A stretch of 64,000 nucleotides of DNA from Synergistaceae bacterium (GTDB taxonomy: Bacteria; Synergistota; Synergistia; Synergistales; Aminobacteriaceae). The notes beneath the pieces were generated by a model. The model was not told the DNA's origin, did no database searches, and worked only from the letters and a program-made list of their open reading frames with translations. Position numbers and translations under genes: made by a program. Every line of letters begins with the position of its first letter. Position 1 is the stretch's first letter. The stretch is taken from positions 1 through 64,000 of the forward strand of contig JAHDKT010000037.1 of NCBI GenBank assembly GCA_018436725.1, given 5' to 3'. Below, piece after piece: positions 53,211 through 63,564 of the stretch.

Positions 53211-55557
53211 AAGCCGCACGCACCCCGAGCGTCTCGAGGGTGATCGCACCCATGCGCCCGATGCCGAAACGGACGGGGGCGTTGCGGCGCGTGCGGGAGG
53301 AACGGCCGGGCTCGACAGGAAAACCTCGGGAAAGCTGCGGGACAGCTACATCGGGCGTATTCCGGAGGAGGAGCGGGCCATCTCGGTCAAGTTCGCATGG
53401 CACGAACTCTGGTCGAAGGCGGTTATCTATCTCTCCAGGGAGGATCTGATGCAACTGGGCGAGGCGCTCGTGATGGCGGGAGACGCCCACAGGGACCAAC
53501 GCCGCTCCACGGGCGACCCGTACATCGTTCATACCATCAACGTCGCCTCCATTCTCGCGGATATGCAGCTCGACAACGTCACGTTGATGGCAGCCCTTCT
53601 GCACGATGTTCTTGAGGATACCGACATCACGATGGAGAAGCTCGTCGCCGCGTTCGGCGCTCCCGTGGCGACCCTGGTCGACGGGGTGACGAAGCTCGGA
53701 AAGCTCCCCTTCAAGACGTTCGAGGACTACCAGGCTGAGAATCTACGCAAGATGTTCGTCGTGATGGCGAAGGACATCCGCGTCGTGTTGATCAAGCTGG
53801 CGGATCGGCTCCATAACATGCGTACACTGGGAGCCCTCAGGAAGGACAAGCAGCTGCGCATCGCGCGCGAGACGCTGGAGATCTACGCGCCGCTCGCGCA
53901 TCGGCTGGGCATCTACCAGGTGAAACGCGGGCTTGAGGATCTCGCGTTCAAATTCGCGGACCCAGAGATGTACTACGAGATCAGGCACCGGGTCAGAAAA
54001 AAGCTCCCCGAGCGGGAAACCATCATCAAGAAGGCGCTCGAAATTCTCACCGCCCGGCTCGAAGAAGAGGGGATACGCTGCAAGGTGAAGGGGCGCGCGA
54101 AGCACTTCTACAGCATCTACGAGAAGATGAACAGAAAGAAACTGCCCGTGGAGCAGCTCTACGATCTGCTTGCTCTCCGCGTGATGGTGGACGACATCGC
54201 CGCCTGCTACACGGTTCTCGGCATCGTCCACACGATATGGAAACCGATCCCCGGTCAGTTCGACGACTACATCGCCAACCCGAAGTCGAATATGTACCAG
54301 TCGCTCCACACGACGGTGGTGGGGCCGACCGGCGAGCCCCTCGAAGTCCAGATACGCACCTGGGAGATGAACTCCTTGGCCGAGTACGGCATCGCCGCCC
54401 ACTGGCGCTATAAAGAGGGGGGAAATTCCCTCGACGACCTCGACGCCAAGCTGACGTGGATCCGTCAGGCCATCGAGGCCGACCATGACGGCTCCGAGCC
54501 GTCGGAGTTCCTGGAGCGCCTGAAGGAAGACGTCCTCTCGACAGACGTCTTCGTCTTCACTCCTCAGGGGGAGGTCGTCTCCCTTCCGAGGGGATCGACG
54601 CCGCTCGATTTCGCCTTCGCCATCCACACCCAGCTGGGCACGCGATGCGTGGGCGCCATGGTGAACAACCGCATTGTCGCCATGGGGTACGAACTGCAAA
54701 ACGGAGATATCGTCAAGATCATCACGTCGCCTCAGGGCGCTCCGTCCAGAGACTGGCTCAAGATCGCCCGCAGCAGCAAGGCCCGGAGCAAGATCCGCGC
54801 CTACTTCCGCGCTCTTGAGAAGACGGAGCGTCTGGAGAAGATGCAGCGCGGCAGGGATCTGCTCGAACGAGAACTCAAGAGGCGCGGAACTCCGGAGTTC
54901 GAGGAGTTCGAAGAACTCTTTCCCCTGCTCAACAAGATAGCCAGGGACACGGCCTACTCGAACGGCGAGGAGCTTCTTGCCGCCATAGGAAACGGCCATC
55001 AGAGCGTCTCGCTCGTGGCGCAGCGTCTTGCTGGGAAGACTCAGGCGCAGACGCAGCCGGCGCCCGTGCAGCCTCTTCCCGCCGAGCCGGAGAAGCACAC
55101 GTCCTTCACCGGAAAGAAGGGCGATTCCGATATTGTGGTCGAGGGGGCCGACGGCGTCCAGGTCGTCCTCTCGAACTGCTGCGAGCCCGTTCCCGGCGAT
55201 CCGATCATCGGGTTTTCCACGAGGACCAGGGGCATCACGGTGCACAGGGCCGACTGTGAAAATGTGAAGAACGCCCGGGAGGAACGGCGTATCGGCGTCT
55301 CCTGGGGAACCACCGGCAACCGCAGGTTTTCGGCCAGACTCAAGATCGAGGCGCTCGACAGAGGAGGACTCTTCGGCGACGTGGCTCAGGCGATCATGGC
55401 CGGCGATGGAAGCATGACGGGGATCAAGGCCGGAGTCGTGGGAGGCAATATGGCGCGGATGAAGCTGGAGCTTCGCGTCCGCGACCTTGAACACTTATAT
55501 CTGATAGTCGCCAGGCTCAATGCCGTCAAGGGCATGATCCAGGTATCACGGGGGTGA
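53176..55557 (+). CDS. relA: Bifunctional (p)ppGpp synthetase/hydrolase (RelA/SpoT)
   Basis: A 793-residue Rsh protein. The HD hydrolase domain is about residues 100-250 with [17 protein letters not shown] near 138, the synthetase domain about 280-430 with [12 protein letters not shown] near 327, [17 protein letters not shown] near 371 and [14 protein letters not shown] near 405. The TGS domain is near 450 ([20 protein letters not shown]) and the ACT domain is at the end. The intact HD motif indicates both synthesis and hydrolysis of (p)ppGpp. The first 60 residues are charged and not conserved. Start ATG 53176 lies inside recJ. Confidence 0.95.
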   Translation: MDPSKLTESIFESRTHPERLEGDRTHAPDAETDGGVAARAGGTAGLDRKTSGKLRDSYIGRIPEEERAISVKFAWHELWSKAVIYLSREDLMQLGEALVMAGDAHRDQRRSTGDPYIVHTINVASILADMQLDNVTLMAALLHDVLEDTDITMEKLVAAFGAPVATLVDGVTKLGKLPFKTFEDYQAENLRKMFVVMAKDIRVVLIKLADRLHNMRTLGALRKDKQLRIARETLEIYAPLAHRLGIYQVKRGLEDLAFKFADPEMYYEIRHRVRKKLPERETIIKKALEILTARLEEEGIRCKVKGRAKHFYSIYEKMNRKKLPVEQLYDLLALRVMVDDIAACYTVLGIVHTIWKPIPGQFDDYIANPKSNMYQSLHTTVVGPTGEPLEVQIRTWEMNSLAEYGIAAHWRYKEGGNSLDDLDAKLTWIRQAIEADHDGSEPSEFLERLKEDVLSTDVFVFTPQGEVVSLPRGSTPLDFAFAIHTQLGTRCVGAMVNNRIVAMGYELQNGDIVKIITSPQGAPSRDWLKIARSSKARSKIRAYFRALEKTERLEKMQRGRDLLERELKRRGTPEFEEFEELFPLLNKIARDTAYSNGEELLAAIGNGHQSVSLVAQRLAGKTQAQTQPAPVQPLPAEPEKHTSFTGKKGDSDIVVEGADGVQVVLSNCCEPVPGDPIIGFSTRTRGITVHRADCENVKNAREERRIGVSWGTTGNRRFSARLKIEALDRGGLFGDVAQAIMAGDGSMTGIKAGVVGGNMARMKLELRVRDLEHLYLIVARLNAVKGMIQVSRG

Positions 55558-56003
55558 CGCGTATCGTGAGGGCAGTGGTGCAGAGAGTCTCCTCCGCACG
55601 GGTTCTTGTGGACGGGGAAGTGAAAGGGACCGTTGGGAAAGGGGTGTGCGTTCTTCTCGGCGTTTCCGACGCCGACGGTGCGCAGGATGCGGACTGGATG
55701 GCGGAGAAGATCGTCAACCTGCGCATCTTCGAGGACGACGAGGGAAAAATGAACAGGTCGCTGCTCGAGGTCGGGGGCGAAATGCTTGCCGTTTCGCAGT
55801 TCACCCTCTACGGAGACTGTCGGAAGGGGCGGCGACCGTCGTTCGTGGGCGCCGGGGAACCCCGCCATGCCGACCGCATGTACGAGGAGTTCAAGAGCGC
55901 GGCGGCAAAAAGAGGCGTGCATGTCGAGAGCGGCGTCTTTCAGGCGCACATGCTTGTCGAGATAGCGAACGACGGGCCGGTCACGCTCATCGTTGAAAGA
56001 TGA
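55554..56003 (+). CDS. dtd: D-aminoacyl-tRNA deacylase
   Basis: A 149-residue Dtd. [19 protein letters not shown] at the start, [20 protein letters not shown] near residues 80-100 with the catalytic Thr region, and [10 protein letters not shown] at the end, which is the Gly-cisPro motif, are all present. It removes D-amino acids from tRNA. The GTG start overlaps the relA stop (GTGA), the same relA-dtd order as in many Firmicutes. Confidence 0.95.
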   Translation: MTRIVRAVVQRVSSARVLVDGEVKGTVGKGVCVLLGVSDADGAQDADWMAEKIVNLRIFEDDEGKMNRSLLEVGGEMLAVSQFTLYGDCRKGRRPSFVGAGEPRHADRMYEEFKSAAAKRGVHVESGVFQAHMLVEIANDGPVTLIVER

Positions 56004-56087
56004 GGCGCCGCATTCCGGACCGACTCCGGCGGAAAAACCTCTCTGTGTGCAGCAGTATAAAGTGTGCGGAAAAGGAAGGGATTCTCG

Positions 56088-56738
56088 ATGAACTACAAAC
56101 GATTTCCTCTGGGGCCGCTCTGGACGAATACATACCTCGTCTGGGATACCTCCGGAACCGGTTTTATAGTCGATCCTGCCGGTGATGCGGCTGAACTGTT
56201 CGCGTTCGCGAAGAAGAAGGAGATCGTCATCGAAGCGATCCTCCTCACCCACGGGCATCTTGATCACGTGGGCGGCGTCCCCGAAGCGCTCGGAACCGTT
56301 TCGTCGCCCGTCTATATCGGGGCGGGAGACGCGGGAATGCTTCGTTCTCCCGACCGGAACGCGGCGGAGTGGATGGGGTACGACTTCAGGGGGACCGACG
56401 CGTTCTCCATTCTGAACGACGGAGAGACGCTGCACATCGGCGGAATGACGATCTCCGTTCTTGAAACACCCGGACATACGCCGGGGTGCGTATGCTACCT
56501 GGTTTCGGAGCCCTCGGATTCAGGAGATTCGGATCTTCTGCTTTCGGGAGACACGCTCTTTGCGCGTAGCGTCGGACGAACCGACCTTCCGGGAGGCGAC
56601 GTGGGAAAACTGCATAAATCGCTGGTACGCCTTGCCTCCCTTCCCGACGCCCTTCGGGTTCTGCCCGGACACGGTCCGGAAACCAGCATAGAAGCGGAGC
56701 GCAACCATAATCCGTTCTGGCCGGAGGAAACGGCGTGA
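56088..56738 (+). CDS. MBL-fold metallo-hydrolase (glyoxalase II-like)
   Basis: A 216-residue protein with the metallo-beta-lactamase fold. LLTHGHLDHVGGVPEAL near residues 60-76 is the HxHxDH zinc motif; VLETPGHTPGCVCYLV near 125 and LLLSGDTLFARSVGRTDLPGGD near 148 supply further ligands, and VLPGHGPETSIEAERNHNP near 192 is the end motif. It resembles hydroxyacylglutathione hydrolase-like proteins that follow dtd in several Firmicutes. ATG 56088 has aaaggaagg upstream. Substrate unknown. Confidence 0.9.
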   Translation: MNYKRFPLGPLWTNTYLVWDTSGTGFIVDPAGDAAELFAFAKKKEIVIEAILLTHGHLDHVGGVPEALGTVSSPVYIGAGDAGMLRSPDRNAAEWMGYDFRGTDAFSILNDGETLHIGGMTISVLETPGHTPGCVCYLVSEPSDSGDSDLLLSGDTLFARSVGRTDLPGGDVGKLHKSLVRLASLPDALRVLPGHGPETSIEAERNHNPFWPEETA

Positions 56739-57406
56739 AGCTGGCCTCGCTGCCTCAAGAGGAAATGCCGCGGGAGCGGATACGACTCCGGGGCGCGGAA
56801 TCGCTCTCGGTCCCCGAGCTGCTCGCGGTGCTGCTCAGGACGGGGAGCAAAGGGAAAGATGTTCTAGAACTCGCCGTCGACGTGCTGAACGAATTCGGCG
56901 GTACGAGGGGCCTCTCGCGGGCTACCGAAGAAGAAATGCTGGGCTTTCGGGGGCTCGGCGACGCGAAGGCGTGCGTTCTTCTGGCCGCCATGGAGCTGGG
57001 GAAGCGCCTCGAAGCTGCGAGACGAGATCCCGGGCACGGAAAGGACTGGCGGCGGAGCGTCGACGAGATCGCAGCGGATCTGGCCTTCGACGAGCGCGAG
57101 TATATTTTCGCCGTTCACGTCCGCCGCAACGGCTCCGTGATTCATGTCGACAAGATATCCTTCGGAGGAGCGGAAGGCGCCTATCTTGATGTAAAATACC
57201 TTCTGAGGAGAGCGATTCGGATGGATTCGTACGGGCTGGCGCTGGTGCACAATCATCCGGACGGTTCGTTGTTGCCGAGCCGCGAAGATCGTCTGCTGAC
57301 CGATTTTCTTTCGCGGAGGGCAAAAATACTGGATATACAACTTTTAGGACATTATGTCGTGGCCAACGGTGAGAGTCGGGGTATCGCTCTCCCCGGAGAG
57401 CCCTAG
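56735..57406 (+). CDS. radC: RadC family protein (JAB/MPN domain)
   Basis: A 223-residue RadC. MPRERIRLRGAESLSVPELL near the start, an HhH segment near residues 55-75, and a C-terminal JAMM motif HNHPDGSLLPSREDRLLTD near 170-188 with both His, Ser and Asp. The fold is that of Zn isopeptidases, but the true activity is unknown; early links to DNA repair are disputed. It overlaps the MBL gene (GTGA) and is immediately upstream of mreB, a common Firmicutes arrangement. Confidence 0.95.
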   Translation: MKLASLPQEEMPRERIRLRGAESLSVPELLAVLLRTGSKGKDVLELAVDVLNEFGGTRGLSRATEEEMLGFRGLGDAKACVLLAAMELGKRLEAARRDPGHGKDWRRSVDEIAADLAFDEREYIFAVHVRRNGSVIHVDKISFGGAEGAYLDVKYLLRRAIRMDSYGLALVHNHPDGSLLPSREDRLLTDFLSRRAKILDIQLLGHYVVANGESRGIALPGEP

Positions 57407-57425
57407 AAAGCGGGGACTGAAACAG

Positions 57426-58481
57426 GTGTTCAAATATCTTTCGGGAATGTTCGGCGGCGATGTCGGTATCGACCTCGGGACAGCCAATATAGTGGTGTAC
57501 GTCAAGGGGCGGGGAATCGTCATCAGCGAGCCCTCCGCCGTTTCCATACGCAAGCGCCCAAGAGGAGGGGCGACCGAGGTGATTGCCGTCGGACGCGAGG
57601 CCAAGGCGATGGCGGGCAAAACTCCCGGAGGAGTTTTCACCATCTGGCCCCTTCAGGACGGCGTCATCGCGAACTTCGAGATGACCGAGGAGCTGATCCG
57701 TCACTGCCTGCGCAGAGCCAACGGCGGCAAACCGTTCGTCTCCCATCCGCGCGTTGTGATCTCCGTTCCTGCGGAGGTGACGGAGGTCGAACGAAAAGCC
57801 GTGATCGACGCCACTCTCGGCGCAGGGGCCAAGGAGGCCTACGTGATCGAGGAGCCTGTAGCGGCGGCCCTTGGCGTCGGCTTGCCGATCCAGGAGCCTC
57901 GGGGCAGCATGATTCTCGATATCGGCGGAGGGACGAGCGAAGTGGGCGTCCTCTCCCTCGGAGGCATCGTGGTGACCAACTCTCTCCGCGCAGCGGGGAA
58001 GGAGATGGACAACGCGATCGTCGCCATGCTCCGCCAGCGATACGCGCTGCTCATCGGCGAGACGACCGCCGAGGAGGTCAAGATAGCGATAGGTTCGGCG
58101 CTCCCTCTCGAAACGGAGCTTGAAATGGCCGTCAAGGGGAGGGACCTGGCCGACGGCCTTCCCAAGGCCGATGTCGTCACCTCCGTCGAGGTCCGCGAGG
58201 CGCTTGAACCGATCCTTTTGCGGATAGAGGACATGGTCAAGGTCGCGCTCGAACAGACGCCTCCCGAGCTGGCCAAGGATATCGTCGACCAGGGAATCTT
58301 CCTCTCCGGAGGGGTCTCGCTTCTGAGAGGCCTTGCGGAGCGGCTTTCCAGGGCGATGAACACTCCGGTCGTCGTGGCGGAGGATCCGCTTTTCGCGGTT
58401 GCCCGCGGCTTGGGGATGATTCTGGAGAACCTGGGAGACATGAAAAAGGTGCTCCTCTCGGTGGAGAAGGGTTCCAAATAA
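57426..58481 (+). CDS. mreB: Rod shape-determining protein MreB
   Basis: A 351-residue actin homologue. GDVGIDLGTANIVVYVKGRG near residue 10 is phosphate loop 1, IEEPVAAALGVGLPI near 140 is the connector, and ILDIGGGTSEVGVLSLGG near 160 is phosphate loop 2. GIFLSGGVSLLRGL near 292 is the adenosine motif. It forms filaments under the membrane that guide wall synthesis. I chose GTG 57426, giving MreB's usual length; the open frame before it overlaps radC. It opens the mreBCD-mrdA-minCDE-rodA block. Confidence 0.95.
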   Translation: MFKYLSGMFGGDVGIDLGTANIVVYVKGRGIVISEPSAVSIRKRPRGGATEVIAVGREAKAMAGKTPGGVFTIWPLQDGVIANFEMTEELIRHCLRRANGGKPFVSHPRVVISVPAEVTEVERKAVIDATLGAGAKEAYVIEEPVAAALGVGLPIQEPRGSMILDIGGGTSEVGVLSLGGIVVTNSLRAAGKEMDNAIVAMLRQRYALLIGETTAEEVKIAIGSALPLETELEMAVKGRDLADGLPKADVVTSVEVREALEPILLRIEDMVKVALEQTPPELAKDIVDQGIFLSGGVSLLRGLAERLSRAMNTPVVVAEDPLFAVARGLGMILENLGDMKKVLLSVEKGSK

Positions 58482-58512
58482 TTCACCGGCACGTCCGGCG
58501 GAGAGTCGCCTC

Positions 58513-59331
58513 ATGACGGATAAACACAGGGAAAGAGAATGGATTCACGGGCTTCTGGCACTCGCCGCAAGTCTTTTGCTCCTTGCGGCGGCGCCCCGGA
58601 GAGAATTCTTCAAGGGGGCCGTTGATTTCGTCGGAGCGATTCTGCGCTACCCGGAATATCCGGCGGTCTTCATCGAGACGACGGCAAGGGAGTTCGTCGT
58701 GTGGTTCGCCGAGCGGCAGGGACTGCAGGAACGTCTGAAATCGCTCAAGGAGGAGAACGAACATCTTCGGTTGGTCTGGTCGATGGAGAACGCCCGTAAT
58801 CTCAGGAGGGAGCTGGACGGTTTCGTGCGGTATGCGCGTATTACGCTGCGCGAGCCGCTCTCCTGGTGGTCCGAGGTTCGGATCAACAAGGGGCGCGACG
58901 ACGGCGTCGTCGTCGGGGCGCCCGCGCTGCATAACGGATTCCTCGCGGGAAGAGTCAGCAGTGCGGAGAGCGGTTTCGCATGGGTCGAGCTGCTCTCCTC
59001 CTCGTCGCTGATGATTCCGGTGGTCATCGAAGAGACGAGGGATCTCGGCGTCGTCGCCGGCGACGGCGACGGGGGAGTCTGGCTGCTGTACGTCCCGGAG
59101 AACAGGATGCTCAGAGGGGGGATGCGTGTCAGCACCGCGATGGTCAGCGAGGCTCTTCCTCCGGGTATTCCGCTGGGTAGCCTTGCCGACGAGCGCAGAG
59201 AGACGAGCGACGGGTATACGGCGTGGAGAGTTCTTCCGGGCGCTTCCTTGTCGCAGCTCTATGCCCTGGAGATCCTTGGCTTGCATCCGTCCTCGCAGGG
59301 AAGCTCCTCCACAGGGAGACCGGGTTCATGA
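58513..59331 (+). CDS. mreC: Rod shape-determining protein MreC
   Basis: A 272-residue protein with one N-terminal membrane helix (LLALAASLLLLAAAP, about residues 12-27), a coiled coil near 65-95 (RQGLQERLKSLKEENEHL), and a periplasmic beta domain containing ARITLREPLSWWSEVRINKG and GAPALHNGFLAGRV. It links MreB to the synthesis enzymes. The stop overlaps mreD (ATGA). Confidence 0.92.
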   Translation: MTDKHREREWIHGLLALAASLLLLAAAPRREFFKGAVDFVGAILRYPEYPAVFIETTAREFVVWFAERQGLQERLKSLKEENEHLRLVWSMENARNLRRELDGFVRYARITLREPLSWWSEVRINKGRDDGVVVGAPALHNGFLAGRVSSAESGFAWVELLSSSSLMIPVVIEETRDLGVVAGDGDGGVWLLYVPENRMLRGGMRVSTAMVSEALPPGIPLGSLADERRETSDGYTAWRVLPGASLSQLYALEILGLHPSSQGSSSTGRPGS

Positions 59332-59786
59332 TCTATCTTCTTTCATGGTACGCGCAGGATTTTTTATGGGTTCTCGGCGCCGGGAAGGTACTGATCCCGG
59401 AGATTTTTTTGCTCGCTCTCGTCTTTCTTTCGCTTTTTCGTTCGGAGGACGGCGTGCGCATTCTCTGGGCCGCGTTTTTCGGAGGCGTCCTCTGGGATCT
59501 CCGCTGGACCGGATTTCCGGGCGTGAGTTCCCTGTTCTACGTATCGACGCTCATGTTCGTTCGATGGGTGTGGCACTCCATCCCTGTATCGGGAAGGACG
59601 ATCTCGCTCTTCGGTTTTCTGCTCTGGTCGGCGAACATGCCGGTCGCTCTCGGTCGCATCTTTCTCTGGGGCGCGAGGGGAATCGGGCTCTGGCAGGCAT
59701 ACCTTCTCCAGCAGAGCCACATCGTGCCCCTGGTGCTTCTTGCTTGCGCCGCCTATGCGTGGAGGTTGAAAAAACAAGATGTCTGA
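59328..59786 (+). CDS. mreD: MreD-like membrane protein
   Basis: A 152-residue membrane protein with four or five segments (LIPEIFLLALVFLSLF, WAAFFGGVLWDLRWTGFPGV and SHIVPLVLLACAAYAW). GVLWDLRWTGFPGVSSLFY matches the conserved GLLxDLxxGxxxGxxAL part of MreD in pattern. Sequence is weakly conserved in this family, so the call relies on position between mreC and mrdA. It overlaps both neighbours. Confidence 0.82.
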   Translation: MIYLLSWYAQDFLWVLGAGKVLIPEIFLLALVFLSLFRSEDGVRILWAAFFGGVLWDLRWTGFPGVSSLFYVSTLMFVRWVWHSIPVSGRTISLFGFLLWSANMPVALGRIFLWGARGIGLWQAYLLQQSHIVPLVLLACAAYAWRLKKQDV

Positions 59787-61524
59787 CCAGCGTTCCGAAA
59801 TGAATCTGCGCCTCGTCCTGTGGAGATTTTTTCTCGCGTTTACACTTCTTCTCCTTGCGGGGGGACTGTATTTTTTTCAAATAGTCAACGCAGATACGTA
59901 CGTCCGTCTCGGCGCGAACAATCGGCTCCGTTTTATCCGCTTCGCCCCGATACGAGGGGAGATCTTCGACCGGAACGGAGTCCCGCTTGCCGCGAATGTA
60001 ACGACCTTCGACATCATGGGGTACCCTCTCGATATCGAGAGAGAGGATATGGTCGGAAAGCTGGCGTCGCTTCTCTCCCGCCACGGCATCCCGATGACGG
60101 AGGAGGACCTGCGGCGCGACGTCAAACGCCAGTTCTGGGCGCCGTACAGGGTCGTGCGCGTCGTCTCGAACATCACGCTTGCCCAGATGGCCGATCTGGT
60201 GGCCGATCCGGAGTTTCCGCGGCAGCTCTTCCCGATCCCGGTGCTGCGTAGGACCTACCCTACGGGCAGCGTCGCCTCCAATGTGACGGGGTTCGTCGGA
60301 GAGATCAACGAAAACGAGCTGCGGCAGATGGAGGGGAAGAGTTACGTCGGAGGCGATCAAATAGGAAAAACGGGAGTAGAGAAGGAGTACGAGGAAACTC
60401 TCCGCGGAAAGCCCGGCGGCGAATCGGTGGAAGTCGATGCGAGAGGCCGGAAAATTCGACAGATAGACACATACCCCGCAGGTAGGGGAGAAGATCTTCA
60501 CCTGACGCTCGATCTCGGCGCGCAGAGGCTGGCGACCGATCTTCTGAAGGGGTACCGCGGGGCTTTGGTCGTGATGGATGTGCACGACGGCGATATTCTC
60601 GTACTTGCGTCATCCCCCTCCTACGACAACAATCCTCTTGCATGGGGAGTGTCGGCGAGAGAGTGGAATGCGCTGCTTTCAGACCCGCAGAAGCCGATGC
60701 TCGACAGGAGCATCGCCGGGCTGTATCCTCCGGCGTCCACCTTCAAGATCCTCGTGGGGCTTGCGGCGCTCGCGGAGGGAGAGGTCACCCCGTCCACTAC
60801 CTATTTCTGCGGTGGAGCGTTTACTCTGGGCAACCGGACTTTTCGTTGTTGGAGGCGCTCCGGCCACGGAACCATGAACCTGACGAGCGCGCTCCAGTAT
60901 TCATGCGACGTGTATTTCTACCAGGTCGGACTGAAGCTCGGAATCACACGTCTTTTAAAGTGGGGCAGCCTTTTCGGGCTAGGACGGCCGACGGGGATCG
61001 ATCTCCCCGGAGAGGCGGCGGGCGTTATCGCGGGGCCCGACTGGAAACGGGCGCGCTTCAAGGAGGCCTGGTACCGGGGAGATACTGTCAATTACTCCAT
61101 AGGACAGGGGTTTTTGCTGACGACGCCTCTGCAGCTCGCGACGATGTACGCGGTGATCGCCAACGGAGGGAAATTGGTTCGCCCCCGTCTGGCGCAGAGA
61201 GCGCCCAAGCACGCTGCCGAACTGAATATCGTTCCGTCGCAGCTGAATATCATTCGCAAGGGGCTTGATTATGTCGTTCGAAGGGGTACCGCCCGACAGG
61301 CGGGAGGCTTCGGCATCACCGTCGCCGGGAAGACCGGAACGGCGCAAAACGCCCACGGAGACGATCATGCGCTTTTTGTTGGGTACGCTCCGATGGACAA
61401 CCCTAAGTATGTTGCGGTCGCTATGCTGGAGGCAGGTCTTCACGGAGGTTCCGTAGCCTCTCCGATAGTCGGGGAGATTCTTTCTTATCTACTGGTCCCG
61501 GAATCCAGAGTAAAAAACCCGTAG
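59779..61524 (+). CDS. mrdA: Penicillin-binding protein 2 (elongasome transpeptidase)
   Basis: A 581-residue class B PBP. One N-terminal helix (FFLAFTLLLLAGGLYFFQI) precedes the pedestal domain with PIRGEIFDRNGVPLA near residue 54. The transpeptidase has SxxK in PPASTFKILVGL near 320, SxN-like QYSCDVYFYQVG near 373 and the KTG in VAGKTGTAQN near 515. It cross-links peptidoglycan on the side wall with RodA. The start overlaps the end of mreD by 8 bases. Confidence 0.95.
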   Translation: MSDQRSEMNLRLVLWRFFLAFTLLLLAGGLYFFQIVNADTYVRLGANNRLRFIRFAPIRGEIFDRNGVPLAANVTTFDIMGYPLDIEREDMVGKLASLLSRHGIPMTEEDLRRDVKRQFWAPYRVVRVVSNITLAQMADLVADPEFPRQLFPIPVLRRTYPTGSVASNVTGFVGEINENELRQMEGKSYVGGDQIGKTGVEKEYEETLRGKPGGESVEVDARGRKIRQIDTYPAGRGEDLHLTLDLGAQRLATDLLKGYRGALVVMDVHDGDILVLASSPSYDNNPLAWGVSAREWNALLSDPQKPMLDRSIAGLYPPASTFKILVGLAALAEGEVTPSTTYFCGGAFTLGNRTFRCWRRSGHGTMNLTSALQYSCDVYFYQVGLKLGITRLLKWGSLFGLGRPTGIDLPGEAAGVIAGPDWKRARFKEAWYRGDTVNYSIGQGFLLTTPLQLATMYAVIANGGKLVRPRLAQRAPKHAAELNIVPSQLNIIRKGLDYVVRRGTARQAGGFGITVAGKTGTAQNAHGDDHALFVGYAPMDNPKYVAVAMLEAGLHGGSVASPIVGEILSYLLVPESRVKNP

Positions 61525-61619
61525 AGAACCCCCGAGTCGGCGGATATCGGAGAACTACCTGCGGGACAGATACTATAGAGGCTGACGAATACGTTGGTTT
61601 GCCTTAAGGAGGGGGTACT

Positions 61620-62333
61620 GTGGCTGAAACTGTGGAATCTCTCGAAAGTCCGAAGGGGGCGGCCGAGCATCGGGGCCCGTCGGAGATTCTGCTGAAGGGA
61701 ACGGGCTACGGCGTCCGGATGATTTTTCCGGAGTCCGTTCCGGACGACTCGCTCCTGGAGGATTTGAATCGCTTCTCCGGGGATGCGGCGCGCCTGGCAC
61801 GCGGCATCGGGGTTGTTCTCGACCTCCAGGGGAGAACGCTTTCCCGCGCCTTTTTGCTCCGTCTTCTCTCCGAGTTCGTATGGACGGGCGATTTTCGCGT
61901 GTTGTCATGGATGTCCTACAACGCGGATACGCTCGACCTGCTTCGTTCTTCGGGCTTTTCCACGGGGGAGCCGAGCGCGGGAAAGAGCGAGAAGAGGGAG
62001 AACGGCCCGAATTCCCTCGTCCTTATTCAGTCCCTGCGCTCCGGACAGAGGGTGGAACACGACGGCGACGTGGTGCTCCTCGGGCATATGAACGAAGGAG
62101 CGGAGATATACGCCTCCGGGAATGTCTTCGTGCGCGGCAGACTCAAGGGAGTGGTTCACGCGGGAATGCACGGGGGAGAGTTCAGCATCTCCGCGGGGCA
62201 GTTCGAAGCGCGGCAGGTTCGTCTGGGAGGAAAACTCTGTTCCTCGCTCGGCGCCGACATTGAGTGGTGGGGCAAGGCCGTCGTGATCAGTCTGGAAAAA
62301 GATTCTCTCGTAGTGAGGGAGTTGAAGTTATAA
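61620..62333 (+). CDS. minC: Septum site-determining protein MinC
   Basis: A 237-residue MinC. The N-terminal domain (about 1-110) is variable. The C-terminal beta-helix starts near VLIQSLRSGQRVEHDGDVVLLGHMNEG (about 140-167) and includes GNVFVRGRLKGVVHAG near 176 and FEARQVRLG, the typical MinC C-domain. MinC blocks FtsZ assembly at the poles. The GTG start has a strong aaggaggggg. Confidence 0.92.
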   Translation: MAETVESLESPKGAAEHRGPSEILLKGTGYGVRMIFPESVPDDSLLEDLNRFSGDAARLARGIGVVLDLQGRTLSRAFLLRLLSEFVWTGDFRVLSWMSYNADTLDLLRSSGFSTGEPSAGKSEKRENGPNSLVLIQSLRSGQRVEHDGDVVLLGHMNEGAEIYASGNVFVRGRLKGVVHAGMHGGEFSISAGQFEARQVRLGGKLCSSLGADIEWWGKAVVISLEKDSLVVRELKL

Positions 62334-62384
62334 TCCCCCGATATCGCCCTGAAGGACGATCGGGAGGGAAGGAGAGATCTGGCT

Positions 62385-63191
62385 GTGGATTCTCGTGTTA
62401 TTGTGATTACCTCCGGAAAGGGAGGGGTGGGAAAAACGACCACCACTTCGAACCTAGCGGTAGCGCTCGCGCGCGCCGGTCGCCGCGTCGTAGCGGTCGA
62501 CGCGGATATAGGGCTCAGGAACCTCGACGTGGTGATGGGGCTCGAAAACAGAGTGGTTTACAACTTCATCGACGTTCTCGAGGGAAATTGCAGGCTGAAT
62601 CAGGCGCTCGTGAGGGACAAGCGCGTCGATAACCTCTTCCTGCTCCCGGCGGCGCAGACGCGCACCAAGGACGCCGTCTCGTCGGAGCAGATGGAAGAGT
62701 TGTGCGCTCTGCTCCGGGAGGAGTTCGAGTATGTATTGATCGACAGTCCGGCCGGAATCGAGAGCGGTTTCCGGAATGCGGCGGTGGGAGCCGACGAGGC
62801 TCTTGTCATCGCGACTCCCGAGGTACCCTCCGTCAGGGACGCGGACAGGATCATCGGCCTCCTCGAATCGATGGGGAAGGCCCCGATTCGATTGATCGTG
62901 AACCGCCTCCGCTCCCAGATGGTCCGCGACGGCGAGATGCTCGACGTGACCGACGTGCTCGATATCCTTGCGATCGAACTCATCGGCGTCGTCCCCGAGG
63001 ACGACAGCGTCGTGAAGTCGGCCAACCGCGGGGAACCCCTCACCTTTTCGGACGCATCGCCGGCAGCGCTCGCGTTTCAAAGAATCTCTATGCGTCTGAC
63101 CGGAAAAGACGTCCCCTTCCCGAAGTTCGACGAGGAGAACGGCAGAGGTCTCTTTGCGGGTATCCGAAAGCTTTTCGGGATGAAGAGCTGA
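62385..63191 (+). CDS. minD: Septum site-determining protein MinD
   Basis: A 268-residue ParA-type ATPase. VITSGKGGVGKTTTTSNLAV near residue 6 is the deviant Walker A, VDADIGLRNLDVVMGLENR near 38 is switch I, and YVLIDSPAGIESGF near 115 is Walker B. The C-terminus ends LFAGIRKLFGMKS, an amphipathic membrane-binding helix. It recruits MinC to the membrane and is displaced by MinE. Start GTG 62385 after ggaagg. Confidence 0.96.
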   Translation: MDSRVIVITSGKGGVGKTTTTSNLAVALARAGRRVVAVDADIGLRNLDVVMGLENRVVYNFIDVLEGNCRLNQALVRDKRVDNLFLLPAAQTRTKDAVSSEQMEELCALLREEFEYVLIDSPAGIESGFRNAAVGADEALVIATPEVPSVRDADRIIGLLESMGKAPIRLIVNRLRSQMVRDGEMLDVTDVLDILAIELIGVVPEDDSVVKSANRGEPLTFSDASPAALAFQRISMRLTGKDVPFPKFDEENGRGLFAGIRKLFGMKS

Positions 63192-63204
63192 GAGGAGAGG
63201 GGGT

Positions 63205-63495
63205 ATGGCGATGGAATTCCTTAAAAAGTTTTTTTGCTCCACGGGGTCGAAGACGGCGGCCAAGGAGCGTCTCCAGATCGTTCTCATACACGACCGTGCG
63301 GACATCTCTCCCGAGATGCTCGACAACCTTCGGCAAGACATGATCGCGGTGATCACCAGGTACATGGATATCGATACATCCCGTATCGAGATGGACTTCG
63401 ACCGTGCGGACAGATCCGTTGCGTTCGTGGCGAACATCCCTGTGATCCGCATCAAGCGCGGAGTCGCTCCGGTGCGAGATGGCGACAGAGCATAG
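63205..63495 (+). CDS. minE: Cell division topological specificity factor MinE
   Basis: A 96-residue MinE. EFLKKFFCS is the membrane-binding N-terminus, AKERLQIVLIHDRA near residue 19 is the MinD-contact helix, and SPEMLDNLRQDMIAVITRYMD near 35 is the dimer helix. The presence of all three Min proteins suggests pole-to-pole oscillation. It starts 13 bases after the minD stop. A C-terminal extension (APVRDGDRA) is short. Confidence 0.93.
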   Translation: MAMEFLKKFFCSTGSKTAAKERLQIVLIHDRADISPEMLDNLRQDMIAVITRYMDIDTSRIEMDFDRADRSVAFVANIPVIRIKRGVAPVRDGDRA

Positions 63496-63564
63496 ACCTT
63501 CCTTCGGAGAGGATATGGCGCTGCGGCAAGCCGGAACGCGGCGTACGAGGGATAGAGCGACATA